A stretch of DNA of 64,000 bases from Undaria pinnatifida (GCA_012845835.1 JABAKD010000010.1:17743204-17807203), one strand, 5' to 3'. Shown: positions 27,054 through 37,345, numbered from the stretch's first letter. The notes: generated by a model not told the origin, from the letters alone. Numbers and translations are program-made.

Positions 27054-28831
27054 GGGCCATTTCTTATACAGTCGGATTCCGCCAGTCGAAAACGCCCTTT
27101 TCGACTGGACTTTTTTTCGACTGGATTCTTCTGGTCTTTCTTGTTGTCGGTCGAGTCGATTTTATAGTTTTTGTGCTCTTCCTAGAGGCGGTTGGTGTGA
27201 GGGAGTACTGCTGTACAGCAGGTGAAATCGGTTGGCAGCTCTGTGATTCGCGGTTTCTCCGCGAGCAACGGCTCGACGAACCTTCGTCCCAGCGAGTTGG
27301 TGGCTTTGGGCTTAGCCGAAAGCCGCCAAAGCTACGTTCGTGGAGTTGCACTCAGACGAGAGCCGCCAAAGCTACAGCAGGCGCAGCCGTTGTTGGCAGC
27401 ATGGGGATCGAGACCGCGCGCTGCCGCCGTCGTGTGATACACGCTGCGGGCGAGCGGAACTAGGAATGCGCCACGCTGCCTTGCTGCGAGAAGCAACAGT
27501 AGGGATAGCCAAGCCAGCGTCAGCGCCTTGGCTGCTCAGAAGGCTTGCAGATGGTTTCGAAGAGTAGAGGAGGGAGCCGAGTTGTTCATGCGGAATTGGC
27601 ATGAAACGGAGAGACGCAAAGCTGCAGAGCGACGCGCAAAGGCTGCGGCAGCGCCATCCACCGTTGGAATCTCTAAGCGGCCGGGGGGAGGGGGAAAGGG
27701 GGAGGGCGGGGGGGGGAGGGGGGGAAGGGGGGAGGGGGGGGGGGAGGAGGGGGGAGGGGAAAGGGGAGGAAGGGGGGGGGGCGGGGAGGGGGGGCGTCAT
27801 GCCCAAGAGACTGAAGTCTGGGTTTGGCCATCATCGTATTGAAAGTTGTGGGCCTTCTAATGGCCGTCACAAGATAGCATAAGACCGCCCTGACTTCTTC
27901 GCCATGTTGCGTTCTCTCGCCGGTGCCATTGATGATGGACGTGATACCCTCTATGAGCCCAATGCCATCCTTAGCCAGTTCCTAGGGTCTGCTAGTATGA
28001 CATTTTTCTTTCTCTTCTTTTTCTTTTTTCTTTTTTTCTCTTCTTTTTTCCTTGCCGTTCTTCCTCTTCTTGTCTTGTCTTTTCTTGTTTTTCTTGTCTT
28101 CTTCTCTTTTCTTTCTTTTTTCGTTTTGCTCCGCTTTCTTTTCTTTTCTTTTATTTCCTTATCTTCTTTTTTTTTCTTTGTTTCTTTTCTCCAATTGACT
28201 TACGCCTGTCGTGCGTATGCGTAGTGATAGATACTACGTGTAATACATACGTAGGGGTCTTCCTTGGGTGGCAATAGGAATAGTCGGTTTCGCCAGGCGT
28301 GAGTAATGAGACGTATGCACCGGCATGGACCTGGCACATCGTAAACCGACTCCCGATTTCACTTTTATATGTTTCTGGTGGAGGTATGAATTGCGTCAGC
28401 TGTGATATATGCGTGTACCACCTTGGGTTGTTTGTGTTTTTCCCTGGGGTATTCCTCAGCTCCAGAGTGACTGGAGCCTGTCCTGTGACCACGGACTTGA
28501 TTATGCGAGTTAATGTGAGAACAACAACAACAACAACGACAACAACGACAACAACAACAATTATACTGCATTGTGGTACCTGGTATGGGTGTGTGGCCGT
28601 GTGGCCGTGTGGGTGTGTGTTTGGTGGTGGGATGAGCGATGCGATCGGTTCAAAAAACACGTGTAAAACTTTTTCGAATGAGTTTTTCGACTGGATTCAC
28701 CAGTCGAAATTGTCATTCGAAAAAAGTTGAGTCGAAAAAGCCCTTTTTCGACTGTGTACGACAGCCCGATTTGGGCTTCAGTCGAAAAAGGCCGTTTTCG
28801 ACTGACAAATCCGACTGTATAAGAAATGGCC
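27054..28831. mobile_element. 1.78-kb TIR element at TA, carrying a LINE-A copy
   Basis: The left end (G)GGCCATTTCTTATACAGTC-GG is complementary to the right end CCGACTGTATAAGAAATGGC-C over at least 24 bp. The flanks are TA, and unit A (26553-26570) shows the empty site GTTGCTAATGTTTGG. Subterminal copies of TTTTCGACTGG lie in both orientations near both ends. No transposase is seen; the interior is largely a LINE-A fragment. Confidence 0.93.
27490..28562 (+). mobile_element. LINE-A, 5-prime truncated, with ORF2 C-terminus
   Basis: A plus frame gives AAQKACRWFRRVEEGAELFM, RNWHETERRKAAERRAKAAA, closely matching KAGKWYRGVLEAAERFMGRW of the LINE at 42639-43400. Next come a G-rich tract, the short conserved frame LRSLAGAIDDGRDTLYEPNA, a T/C tract, the hairpin GCTCCAGAGTGACTGGAGC, GTGACCACGGACTTGATTAT and (AAC)n at 28516-28560. 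It links the many isolated (AAC)n-tailed fragments to a LINE protein. Confidence 0.85.
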
Positions 28832-28994
28832 TAATGTTTGGAATTTTGCGGTGGCATACTCAAACAACCACCGTTGTGAGCTTTGTTGGCTTTATTTTAT
28901 TTGCAGACATAAATGGGAAAAACATGGATCAACTAATTGCTGAAGCGCACGCATGACTAAACGAGGAGGAGGTAGTAGTGATTACGATTACTGC

Positions 28995-29279
28995 GGTGCC
29001 AGGAAAAGCCACACAGCAGGATTGCGAGTGGCTGCGTCCCCGGGGCCTCGAGGGCTGTATTACACAAGTTCCTCCTGTTGTTAAGCTGCGCCACCCGAAG
29101 GTTGTGGTAAGTAGGCAGCAGGATGGCGTGCTTTGTTGTTGCTGTGGTCCCTGACTCCGTTGCTGTGGTTGTTTGCCGGTCAAGTGCAAGCGGTCGTGTT
29201 GGTGGTACGTAACTGGCAAATAAGTTTGTGTTGCTTCGTACTTGACGTGCTCCTTATTGCTGCTGATCGCTGATTGATC
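28995..29279. other. No recognisable gene
   Basis: Spacer between the tandem duplication and a SINE1 fragment; no domain or repeat recognised. Confidence 0.4.
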
Positions 29280-29432
29280 ATCTCGTCTAGTGTTTTTTGT
29301 TTTTTGTTTTTGGCACACTTCTACTTTCCAGCTTCTGGACATTGCAAGCCGTGGTCACAGGTGTCGTCCTTCCCTTCCCCTCCCCCGGCTATTGCCTTCA
29401 TTTCTTTTGGCGCATAGGGTTCAGCTCCCACT
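29280..29432 (-). mobile_element. SINE1 3-prime half
   Basis: TTTTTGTTTTTGGCACACTT, CTACTTTCCAGCTTCTGGAC, GCCGTGGTCACAGGTGTCGT and CGCATAGGGTTCAGC. The 5-prime half, including both promoter boxes, is replaced by the dispersed repeat starting at 29433. Confidence 0.75.
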
Positions 29433-29585
29433 TGTTGATTTGGGATTTTCAGTATGACAGTTACGTATCAGTTTCGTGCCGGTTCGGGCTTCTGGACTAT
29501 TATTGGGCGCCTAGTAGTACCAGGTTGGCGTTCTTGATGGTAGACTGCTGTGCGCTCTCGCTCGGGAGCTCACTCTTCTCGGAGA
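29433..29585. repeat. Dispersed 150-bp repeat, copy 1
   Basis: TTGATTTGGGATTTTCAGTA, CAGTTTCGTGCCGGTTCGGG, CTTCTGGACTATTATTGGG and GGTAGACTGCTGTGCGCTCT, about 95 percent identical by eye to 32574-32728. Both copies keep an open frame reading IWDFQYDSYVSVSCRFGLLD. Confidence 0.75.
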
Positions 29586-29639
29586 ACTTATGCGTGAGAC
29601 CTCCGAGAAGAGAACTCGTGCGTAAGACCTCCGAGGAGA

Positions 29640-29745
29640 GTGAGCTCCTGAAGATCCCTGTTACGAAGTCGGTGAGGGTCAATTGGTGGACTCGCAAACA
29701 TATCTTTTGTTGGTTATATAGAACTACCCACTGGCCCACGTAGGC
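29640..29745 (-). repeat. tRNA-like repeat GTGGGCCAGTGGG, copy 1
   Basis: Minus: CTACGTGGGCCAGTGGGTAG, TATATAACCAACAAAAGATA, TTTGCGAGTCCACCAATTGA and CACCGACTTCGTAACAGGGA. Related copies at 32725-32830, 32930-33035 and in the hairpin at 33036-33113. The copy at 32725 has a good B box (GTGGGTTCGAGTCCCACC), which suggests tRNA ancestry. Confidence 0.55.
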
Positions 29746-30897
29746 ACTGAGTTCTCTGCTCGACTTGCCTCTACCTTGCGGTTGGGAGACATAATACAAT
29801 GACTTGAAACCTACCCCGCTTGGAGCTAACGAACACTCTAGAGCGAACCAATTCGGTCTAGCCTCATGAGGGTTCTACGGGTCATCAGTATTGGAACAGG
29901 GCCGTACTTTCGTCGAAGCTTGGTGGGGGAGGAAGGGCCATGTTGGTGGAGCCAACCTTTTCGGAGATCAGCGGAGATGAGCAGCAAGGCGCAAGGAGGA
30001 GTCCGGTGGGGAGAAGGAGAGAGCCACTGTTGGTATGGCAGGAAGATATGCTATACCGCCATCGTCGGGATTCTTCGATGGTGGAAGAGGGAGAGCAGCT
30101 TGATAGGCGAGTCGTCTTCGGACCCAGATATGATGTTGTCGTGGAGACGTCGTTTTCACTGTTGCTGTAGACTACGTACAGCAGTTGTAGCTACAAAGCC
30201 CTACGGTGGAACATGACCGTAGGCAGGGAGTAGCAGCAGTTTACGTCCATGGTGGTAGCGTAACCTACGACACCCCCACCGTATACGGCGACAGGGGGGT
30301 TCACAGCAGCAGCTAAAAGCCCTATGGCGGAAGTACAGCCGTAGGCACCCTCGCCGTGTGTTGCGAGCGGAGGGAATTTAGCCGCGCGGCATTTATTTTG
30401 GTTTATATTTGCCGTGCGCCCTCTACTTCAGAAGGTTGGTTGTGGAGGCAGCAGGTATGGGATTATCTGCATTTTTCCGCGAGAAGTCGCATGGCCGGCA
30501 GCCGTGTGCACCCTACCATGGTGAATGATTAGGTAGGGCGAAGTCGCGCGGCATAATAGCCGCGTGCTTCCTGCTGCTGGTAACAGTGGTAGGAAAGGAC
30601 GTGGGGTAATCGTGGGCTGTCTGCAGCAGTACCAAATAACGATGGGGTTTCGTACTGGCAACAAGTCGAGCGGCATGGCCGCACGCACTCCATAATATGC
30701 AGCAGCAACAGCAGCAGCAGGAGAGGTCATGGAGGGAACAGATCGGTTCATTATTTCGCCAGCCGGAGCTTCATGGTTCGGCAACACCGCGGGGCGCGGG
30801 GGGGGTACAGGTCTGGTCAAAGTGGTGAATTGTTTTTACGATGGATTCGCTTTCGAAGTATTGTTTTTGGTCGAATATGACTTTTTTTTCATTTTTT
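29746..30897. other. No confident gene
   Basis: Open frames of 60-130 codons exist on both strands (for example a plus frame reading REPLLVWQEDMLYRHRRDSS at about 30030). No domain recognised. Around 30190-30370 short imperfect inverted repeats of CCCTACGGTGG / CCGTAGGCA type recur. Confidence 0.4.
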
Positions 30898-31088
30898 TAT
30901 TTTTATGCTCCGGCGGATGGGGAAAAATAAAGTTTTAGCTCACCACACTTCCACGTATTTTCATCCGCGTCGTGTGTCGATTTAACTCAATTGCTTTCGC
31001 AGCCCAACGCCAGCTGGCGCACCCTTCGGGTCCCATTGTAGGTGTAGCGTAAGCTGTCCCTATCAGTGGTCTTCGTTACAACCCCTAT
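30898..31088 (-). repeat. R2 short retroposon, copy e
   Basis: Complement of the R2 consensus: CTCCGGCGGATGGGGAAAAA, GCTCACCACACTTCCACGTA, CGTCGTGTGTCGATTTAACT, CGCACCCTTCGGGTCCCATT and CTGTCCCTATCAGTGGTCTT. Near full length, T-rich side at the left (its A-rich 3-prime tail). Confidence 0.78.
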
Positions 31089-31231
31089 GACGTTCATTTA
31101 TTTACGGCAAGAGTGAAGACCCGTTAGATAATAGGCGGTTTATTTGCGGTTAGAGTGGAGACCCTCAGAAAGTATCATCTAAGATTCGTTCTGGGTGGTA
31201 CACGTAGCCCTTTTCGCCAGGTAGTTTTGAA

Positions 31232-31495
31232 GTGTTGTTCATGTTCAAATCAAACAGTCTTTGTAAATCCGAAAAACTTGTAGTGTTTTTCTGGTATAAT
31301 AGGCAGGACCAGAGGGAAACTGGTGGAGCTGATATACATAACGATAACGCCTGGTAATTTCGAAAGCGTGCTTCTCATGTGTTGAAATCAAACAGTCTTT
31401 GTAAACCCAAAAAACGTGTAGTGTTTTTCTGGTGTAGATGGGACCAGAAGGGAACTGGTGGAGCTGATACACATACAATAACGATTTGGAAAAAA
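31232..31495 (+). repeat. Two-unit tandem repeat of about 138 bp
   Basis: AAATCAAACAGTCTTTGTAA, GTAGTGTTTTTCTGGT, GGGACCAGARGGRAACTGGT and GGAGCTGATAYACATA appear at 31246 and again at 31385 with a length difference in the spacer. Confidence 0.8.
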
Positions 31496-32573
31496 GGGTA
31501 CGTAGGTGCACCAAATTGAGAGGTGTACCGCTGATGTATGGTATTGATGGTGGCACTGATTGCATTGATTTTTGCGGATATATTTGTTTTGGCAGTAGTC
31601 TTCTGACTGATTGCAAAATAGAAGTGGGCATGTCCATGATTGATTGGTTGTTTACCAACAGTATCATTGCGAATGCTTGTTCGCAAAGGAGGAGTGAAAC
31701 ACGAAATGTTCTTGCGATGGTCGAATACTTTGCGTAGCTGAGAGGGCTTGAGCTGTTCATATTGACAGTGGCGGTATTTTAATTGTTTTTTTTTTCGATT
31801 ATTTGGAGACATAACATACAAAAGCCAAAAGGAGAGTACTTTCGGTTTAAGGATGGTTGCGAATGACCAATACTTCCGGTAATTACGCTTGTTGGCGAGG
31901 ATTGGTTACGTTGGCTAATAGGTGTTGCTGGTACCTCTAGTTTGTGATTGCCTACGTGTGTTGATGAGATGGGATGGGGCATCCTTGTGACCGTACAGTA
32001 CAGGACATACTGGTCTCAAATGAGAGAGGGGACGCAAAGTCACAATTAGTCATTGGAGTACCGATGTTGATTTTCCGAACTTGATGGGTGGTTGCAATCT
32101 TGTTTGGGAATTCGAAGAATGAGATATTTTGATATTTTGATTTATTTCACAAGCAAGTTGTTTAGCATTTGTTTTGCAATGAAAAACGGGGTGGCTTGTG
32201 GATGGTCAGAGACTCTTTGTATCGGGCAGGCCGTAGGCTAATTTTCGCCGCAGATATATTCTGTGTTTACGGACAAGAACTTATGCTATGTTGTTTTACC
32301 GATAAGATCTGTGTATCTATGGCGGTAGTAGGGGACAATGGGAGACCTTTGCCGGGTGATCTGCGATCCCTGGCATTTTATCTGTCGCATCAGTCTTCGC
32401 CCTGATGGCGCGGCTGTTGCAATCTCTTCTTGAGATTATAATGGTTGTAAGTGGGAGTATGGGGGAGGTTTTCGCTCGTGTGGATGAGTTTCCTCTTGCC
32501 ATTTTTTGTTGTTTTAGGTGTTGGAATTGAGTCAATTGTTGACTTGTCACTGTCTTGTGAAGAATCCGGGAGG
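31496..32573. other. No recognisable gene
   Basis: Mostly unique AT-rich sequence. Open frames are short and unrelated to anything I know. Confidence 0.45.
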
Positions 32574-32830
32574 GTGTTGATTTGGGATTTTCAGTACGAC
32601 AGTTACGTATCAGTTTCGTGCCGGTTCGGGCTTCTGGACTATTATTGGGTGCCTAGTAGAAGCTGGTTGGCGTTCTTGATGGTAGACTGCTGTGCGCTCT
32701 TGCTCGGGAGCTCACTCTTCTCGTGTGACTACGTGGGCCAGTGGGTAGTTCCATATAAGCAACAAATATTTCGTGGGTTCGAGTCCCACCGACTTCCTAT
32801 TTCCGCTTTTTTCCGGGAAAGGTAAAGAGG
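32574..32830. repeat. Dispersed 150-bp repeat copy 2 joined to tRNA-like repeat
   Basis: 32574-32728 matches 29433-29585. It runs directly into GTGACTACGTGGGCCAGTGG and TCGTGGGTTCGAGTCCCACC, the tRNA-like repeat in plus orientation. In the 29.4-kb copy the same tRNA-like repeat lies about 60 bp further on and inverted. Confidence 0.7.
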
Positions 32831-33035
32831 AAATAATAACGTCTTTGCGAGTGTGCGCGGTGGAGACGTGAATGGTTGTGATAGTTTGCCCCTGAGTACT
32901 ACGGTAGTGCGTGGCGAGGGGAGAGAGCCCCGGAGATCCCTGTTACGAAGTCGGTGAGAGTCAATTGGCGGACTCGCAAAGATATATTTTGTTGGTTATA
33001 TATATAACTACCCACTGGCCCACGTAGTCGCTTTT

Positions 33036-33113
33036 GTTGGTTATATATAACTACCCACTGGCCCACGTAGTCGCGTGACTACGTGGGCCAGTGGGTAGTT
33101 CTATATAACCAAC
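33036..33113. repeat. Near-perfect hairpin, 37-bp arms, 4-nt loop
   Basis: The left arm begins GTTGGTTATATATAACTACC, ending at 33072. The right arm starts GACTACGTGGGCCAGTGGGT at 33077 and is complementary at 36 of 37 positions. Loop GCGT. It consists of two head-to-head copies of the tRNA-like repeat; a third copy lies immediately left. Confidence 0.93.
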
Positions 33114-33115
33114 AC

Positions 33116-33298
33116 TACTGATCGTCGATTTTTCGTCGAGTGTTGCTCACTCACGCTCTCGCCCTTTCCGCAAGTCGATTAGTGCTTAAGACGACAAATT
33201 ATACGAGTACGCACTCGGGGGGATTCGAAGTCACGAAGCCGACCTATACCAGACTCGATGATATAAACCTGATACTCCACCGGGGCAGTGAGTAATAT
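33116..33298 (-). mobile_element. SINE1 copy lacking the poly-A end
   Basis: CTGATCGTCGATTTTTCGTC, CTCACTCACGCTCTCGCCCT, GCACTCGGGGGGATTCGAAG and CTGATACTCCACCGGGGCAG: head and body in minus sense, truncated at its 3-prime side by the hairpin. Confidence 0.78.
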
Positions 33299-33299
33299 A

Positions 33300-33380
33300 A
33301 AGCCGGTCGCCCCGGTGGTCTAGTAGGGTTACACTCGAACACTGCTACTGCTATTAATACTAGCGTTGGTCCTTGAGGTA
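33300..33380 (+). repeat. tRNA-like SINE head with A box
   Basis: GCCGGTCGCCCCGGTGGTCT, then AGTAGGG. TGGTCTAGTAG fits the polymerase III A-box consensus exactly, and the sequence continues CTAGCGTTGGTCCTTGAG as at 10360-10395. The B-box half is missing here. Confidence 0.55.
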
Positions 33381-33409
33381 AATAACCACCGTTGTGAGCT
33401 TTGTTGGCT

Positions 33410-33505
33410 TTGTTTTTTGAAAAATATTTCAAGGATGTCAGCCGTGAGTTCGACGAATTTCAGGTCAATACCCATCCTTGCAAGCTGCGTTGTTGGTACT
33501 TTTAT
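33410..33505. repeat. U-family end, copy 1
   Basis: GATGTCAGCCGTGAGTTCGA, CGAATTTCAGGTCAATACCC and CCTTGCAAGCTGCGTTGTTG. Also at 35725-35835 and 53720-53832. The part TTTGCAAGCTG is shared with the constant end of the T family. Confidence 0.7.
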
Positions 33506-33537
33506 TTATTTGCAGAAATAAATGGGGGAAAAAGGAT

Positions 33538-34565
33538 CATGTGAAGTTAAGGGTGGGGACACAGAGTGCCCCCTGCAGGTCTGCCAATTGAGCAGGTCCT
33601 CGAAGAGTACTCACTTTCGTTTCCTTCGTAGAGACGTAGCTTTATTCGTTTCCACCAGAGCCCCGGATAGCTTCTGAGATCAAAGGCACGTGCCTCCGAT
33701 CTACTTCCTAACTTCCCGAATATAAAACGCCAACTTTATCATATGAAACCCATCCAAATGATCTCAATTTCGGATATTACAGGACTTTCGAGGCCGTATC
33801 TTAACATTAGCCCACCCTGATGAGTCGCGTATGCAGAAATATGGGAGATTCGGGGAAACTCCCGTTCTACGAACTTGACCATGACTCGAAGATGCGGCTC
33901 CTCAAAACCCACTCCCACACCTCTAACCGTCTGGCTATGGAACCAGGAACACGCGAAGAAAAGCAGTTGAAAGAAACGCAGACCCTACAACAAGGCGAAA
34001 GTCACCCATCAAAAAGTTGCCGTGTGCCGCCGGTGTGGCGGGGGTCGGCAGAGAAGGCTCTAGAACCTGCCGCATGCCGCCGGTGTGGCGGGGGGGGGCA
34101 GGAAAGGCTCTACGGCAAGCCAACCACAGAAAAGGTACTATGGCGAGGCGGGAAACCCCGGGTAATTTTCTTTCTGTCCTGCCGTCGACGCCACATGTGA
34201 AGTTAAGGGTGGGGACACAGAGTGCCCCCCGCAGGTCTGCCAATTGAGCAGGTCCTCGGAGAGTACTCACTTTCGTTTCCTTCGTAGAGACGTAGCTTTA
34301 TTCGTTTCCACCATAGCCCCGGATAGCTTCTGAGATCGGAGGCACGTGCCTCTGATCTACTTCCAAACTTTCCCTAATGGGGGGGGCAGGAAAGGCTCTA
34401 CGGCAAACCAACCACAGAAAAGGTACTATGGCGAGGCGGGAAACCCTGGTCCGATCTACTTCCTAACTTTCCCGAATATAAAAGGCTCACCTTATCATAC
34501 GAAACCCATCCAAATGATCTCAAATTCGGATATTACAGGCCTTTCAAGGCCGTATCTTAACAATC
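33538..34565 (+). repeat. Duplicated mosaic block
   Basis: 33538-33815 and 34193-34565 share GTGAAGTTAAGGGTGGGGAC, AATTGAGCAGGTCCTCG, CGTAGAGACGTAGCTTTATT, GCCCCGGATAGCTTCTGAGA and CAAATGATCTCAA. The second copy is split by a 95-bp piece (34380-34446) that repeats 34086-34155. A 126-codon frame at 33820-34200 crosses these joints and is probably not a gene. Confidence 0.75.
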
Positions 34566-34584
34566 AACTAACTGCTGAAATCGC

Positions 34585-34760
34585 CTAGCAGCGTGGGTAG
34601 GTACAAATCGACGCGAATCGACTAGGGAAGTAAATGCTGATTTTTTTCTCGCGATAAAAACTTCGGCAGGTACCGTAGTGGGGATGGGAGAGGGGAGCCC
34701 GCTATATGACCCCGGATCAAAGTTATACTACTGGGAGGGCGAGAGTAATCCGTATGCCGG
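34585..34760. repeat. Dispersed repeat paired with 10470-10645
   Basis: See 10470-10645. Ends CTACTGGGAGGGCGAGAG; followed by a short stretch and SINE1. Confidence 0.7.
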
Positions 34761-34779
34761 CACCCATGCGGAGCCCTTG

Positions 34780-35005
34780 TATGCTTATAAATTCGTCGGA
34801 CTTTTTCTTGTGCACAAATTGACTTGCGGAAAGCGAGAGAGCGTGAGTTAGCAACGCACTCGATGAAAAATCGACGAGCAGTGGGATTGCTGAACCCTAT
34901 GCGCGATAAAATTGAAGGCAAGAACCGGGGGAAGAAGAGACGACACCTGTGACCACGGCTCGCCCAGAAGCTGGAAAGTAGAAGTGCGCAAAAAAAAAGA
35001 AGTAT
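34780..35005 (+). mobile_element. SINE1, 5-prime truncated, plus orientation
   Basis: TTGTGCACAAATTGACTTGC, GATGAAAAATCGACGAGCAG, GGCAAGAACCGGGGGAAGAA, ACACCTGTGACCACGGCTCG and GAAGCTGGAAAGTAGAAGTG with an A-rich tail. No A or B box remains. Confidence 0.8.
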
Positions 35006-35724
35006 GTACAAGTATGGGATAAAAAAAAAGAAAGAAGAAAAAAACGTCAGGCGTCAGGGGAAATATTCGCACCTTCCCCGATTATCCACAGCCATGAAAA
35101 ACAATTGAAAACCACTCTTATTCCTGACGAGTAGACGAGACCGAAAAAGTAGGACCAGCTTATTCAGGCTCCCATCACAGCAGTACCTACTCGTACGAGC
35201 CAGAGCGTGCGTCACTACATCGAGCTTCCCCGAACTGGAGTCTACACGTCTATGGAGAGCGGTCCAATGATTCCCACAGGAAGTGCTACGAAGGGGGGTG
35301 GTGCGCTGGTTCCTCTCAACAGTCTGGTTTCGGTGCGTATTATGCAGTTGTTCTGGACCAGATGATCAGAGTATGTTTGATATTTATGTGATACTGGATA
35401 CCTCGTACATTCCTACTTGCCATATGAGCAATATGAGCAGAGCTGCTTGATTGGCTCGAGAGCTCCTGATTCTGTCTCTTGAAGACTGTGCTGGCATTGT
35501 GCCTTGCTCCTACGACAGGGTGTCATCGTAGTCACGTAGTCTCTCGTTGCACGCAAAGCACGAGTTCGCCACCATTCCTTTTCCGACTCGAAAAAAATGA
35601 TCGTAATTCAATTCAAGTGATTTGTCCCCAAATCTGTGGTGAAATGTTATAAAGGGTTGACGGGTTGACGCTCTTGTTATATACTCCGGAGTATATATAA
35701 TACGCTGCAAATATTCAGCAAATA
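35006..35724. other. No recognisable gene
   Basis: Unique mixed sequence; no domain or RNA gene recognised. Confidence 0.4.
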
Positions 35725-35835
35725 TTTTATAACTAATTTTCAAAGGACGTCAGCCGTGAGTTTGACGAAATTCAGGTCAATACTCATCTTTGCAAGCTGC
35801 GTTGTTGGTACTCGTAATATACTAAATATATCCCT
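35725..35835. repeat. U-family end, copy 2
   Basis: AAGGACGTCAGCCGTGAGTT, TCAGGTCAATACTCATCTTT and GCAAGCTGCGTTGTTGGTAC. The complementary strand reads LAKMSIDLNFVKLTADVL, comparable to LAKMSFDEIFDLTAGVYF on the T family. Confidence 0.7.
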
Positions 35836-35915
35836 CAGCTCCAGAGTGACTGGAGCCTGTCCTGTGACCACGGACTTGATTATGCAAGCTAATGTGAGAA
35901 CAACAACAACATGTG
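35836..35915 (+). repeat. LINE-A tail fragment
   Basis: CAGCTCCAGAGTGACTGGAG, CTGTCCTGTGACCACGGACT, TATGCAAGCTAATGTGAGAA and (AAC)4. Only the last 80 bp of the family, abutting a U-family end. Confidence 0.8.
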
Positions 35916-36319
35916 AGTGAGTTTTTGATGGGAGGTTTCTTATTTTTTGTCCACTATAATTGTACACCTGGTGGTCTGTCTGGTGTGCTGGCTTGCATGT
36001 TCTCCGTTTTTGTTCCCGCGCATATGCGCGCTCATGCATGTATGTAGCGGTTGGCATTGCATGGAATGGATGGCCATATAGCCTTGCTTGCTGTAGTTAA
36101 CTTTTGTTGTTGCATCGTTTGTTGTGTATCTCTGTCTCGACATTTGTGGCCGTAATACTTCGTTGTAAGGTCATCTCTTTCTCTACACGCATTATTATTT
36201 ATTGTGTTTTTTTAACCTTTTCACCACAACTGCTGTAGTGACGTCACTGGGGGGCTCTCAGTGGTATGGATTAGATTAGGGTCGTAGGGTGAGTTGCTGG
36301 CGAGCTCACGTATCGAGCT
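35916..36319. other. No recognisable gene
   Basis: Unique sequence; TATTTTTTGTCCACTATAAT at 35940 recurs at 53858, in both cases about 100-120 bp after a U-family end. Confidence 0.4.
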
Positions 36320-36323
36320 CACG

Positions 36324-36364
<41 letters not shown>

Positions 36365-36425
36365 CTCACATAATCAAGTCCGTGGTCACAGGACAGGCTC
36401 AAGTCACTCTGGAGCTGAGGTATTC
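36320..36425 (-). repeat. LINE-A tail fragment with (AAC)14
   Basis: (GTT)n at 36323-36364, then CTCACATAATCAAGTCCGTG, GTCACAGGACAGGCTCAAGT and CTCTGGAGCTGAGG. The hairpin has one mismatch. Confidence 0.8.
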
Positions 36426-36555
36426 GTTGTTGTGTTTTTTATACGCTAGCCTTCAGAAGTGGAAACACTTTTTGGGGACAAAAGTACTTGAAATTAGTAT
36501 AGGGAGGGATCTGGGGGCTCTAAACCCACATACCAGGTACGAAATACCGGTCGGA

Positions 36556-36725
36556 GCTGTTGTTGTTGTTGTTGTTGTTTCTCACAAAAACCCTTGTCAA
36601 AAATTCAGAGTCCGTGTTCACACACAGGTGCTGGAGCCCTAGGAAGATCCGAAAAATCAAATGAAATCAAAATTCGTCCGGGAAATACTGTCGATACGCT
36701 TTTCCGCCTAAAAACGCACGATACG
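36556..36725 (-). repeat. LINE-A-prime tail, copy 2
   Basis: (GTT)7, CTCACAAAAACCCTTGTCAA, GGTGCTGGAGCCCTAGGAAG, AAATTCGTCCGGGAAATACT and TTTTCCGCCTAAAAACGC. Colinear with 13236-13392. Confidence 0.75.
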
Positions 36726-36835
36726 GAAGGAGTGGCCCCTGATAACGTCCCTGAGGGGAAATTGTTGAAAATACACAATGATGTGTATCCCCGATGTATT
36801 CGCTCACTACGAATCGTTCTTTACGTCAATAAACT

Positions 36836-37345
<510 letters not shown>

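Larger units (their letters stand above)
26309..28994 (+). repeat. Tandem duplication, two units of about 400 bp, each carrying an insertion
   Basis: Unit A (26309-26812) and unit B (26813-28994) share AATTCTCGGTCGAATAGCTT, CTGCACATCGACGTGAAC, GTCGAGGAGGAATTC, CTTAATGTCTGCAGCGCATG, CCACCGTTGTGAGCTTTGTT and TAGTAGTGATTACGATTACT. After removing a 105-bp element from A and a 1778-bp element from B they are 397 and 402 bp. Frames such as HVEEEFRRFWLYLNVCSAWM hint at an old coding origin, not identified. Confidence 0.9.

Noticed and set aside
33820-34200. 126-codon plus-strand protein
   Set aside because: It spans the joints of a duplicated mosaic and contains an internal 50-bp repeat; no homology recognised.
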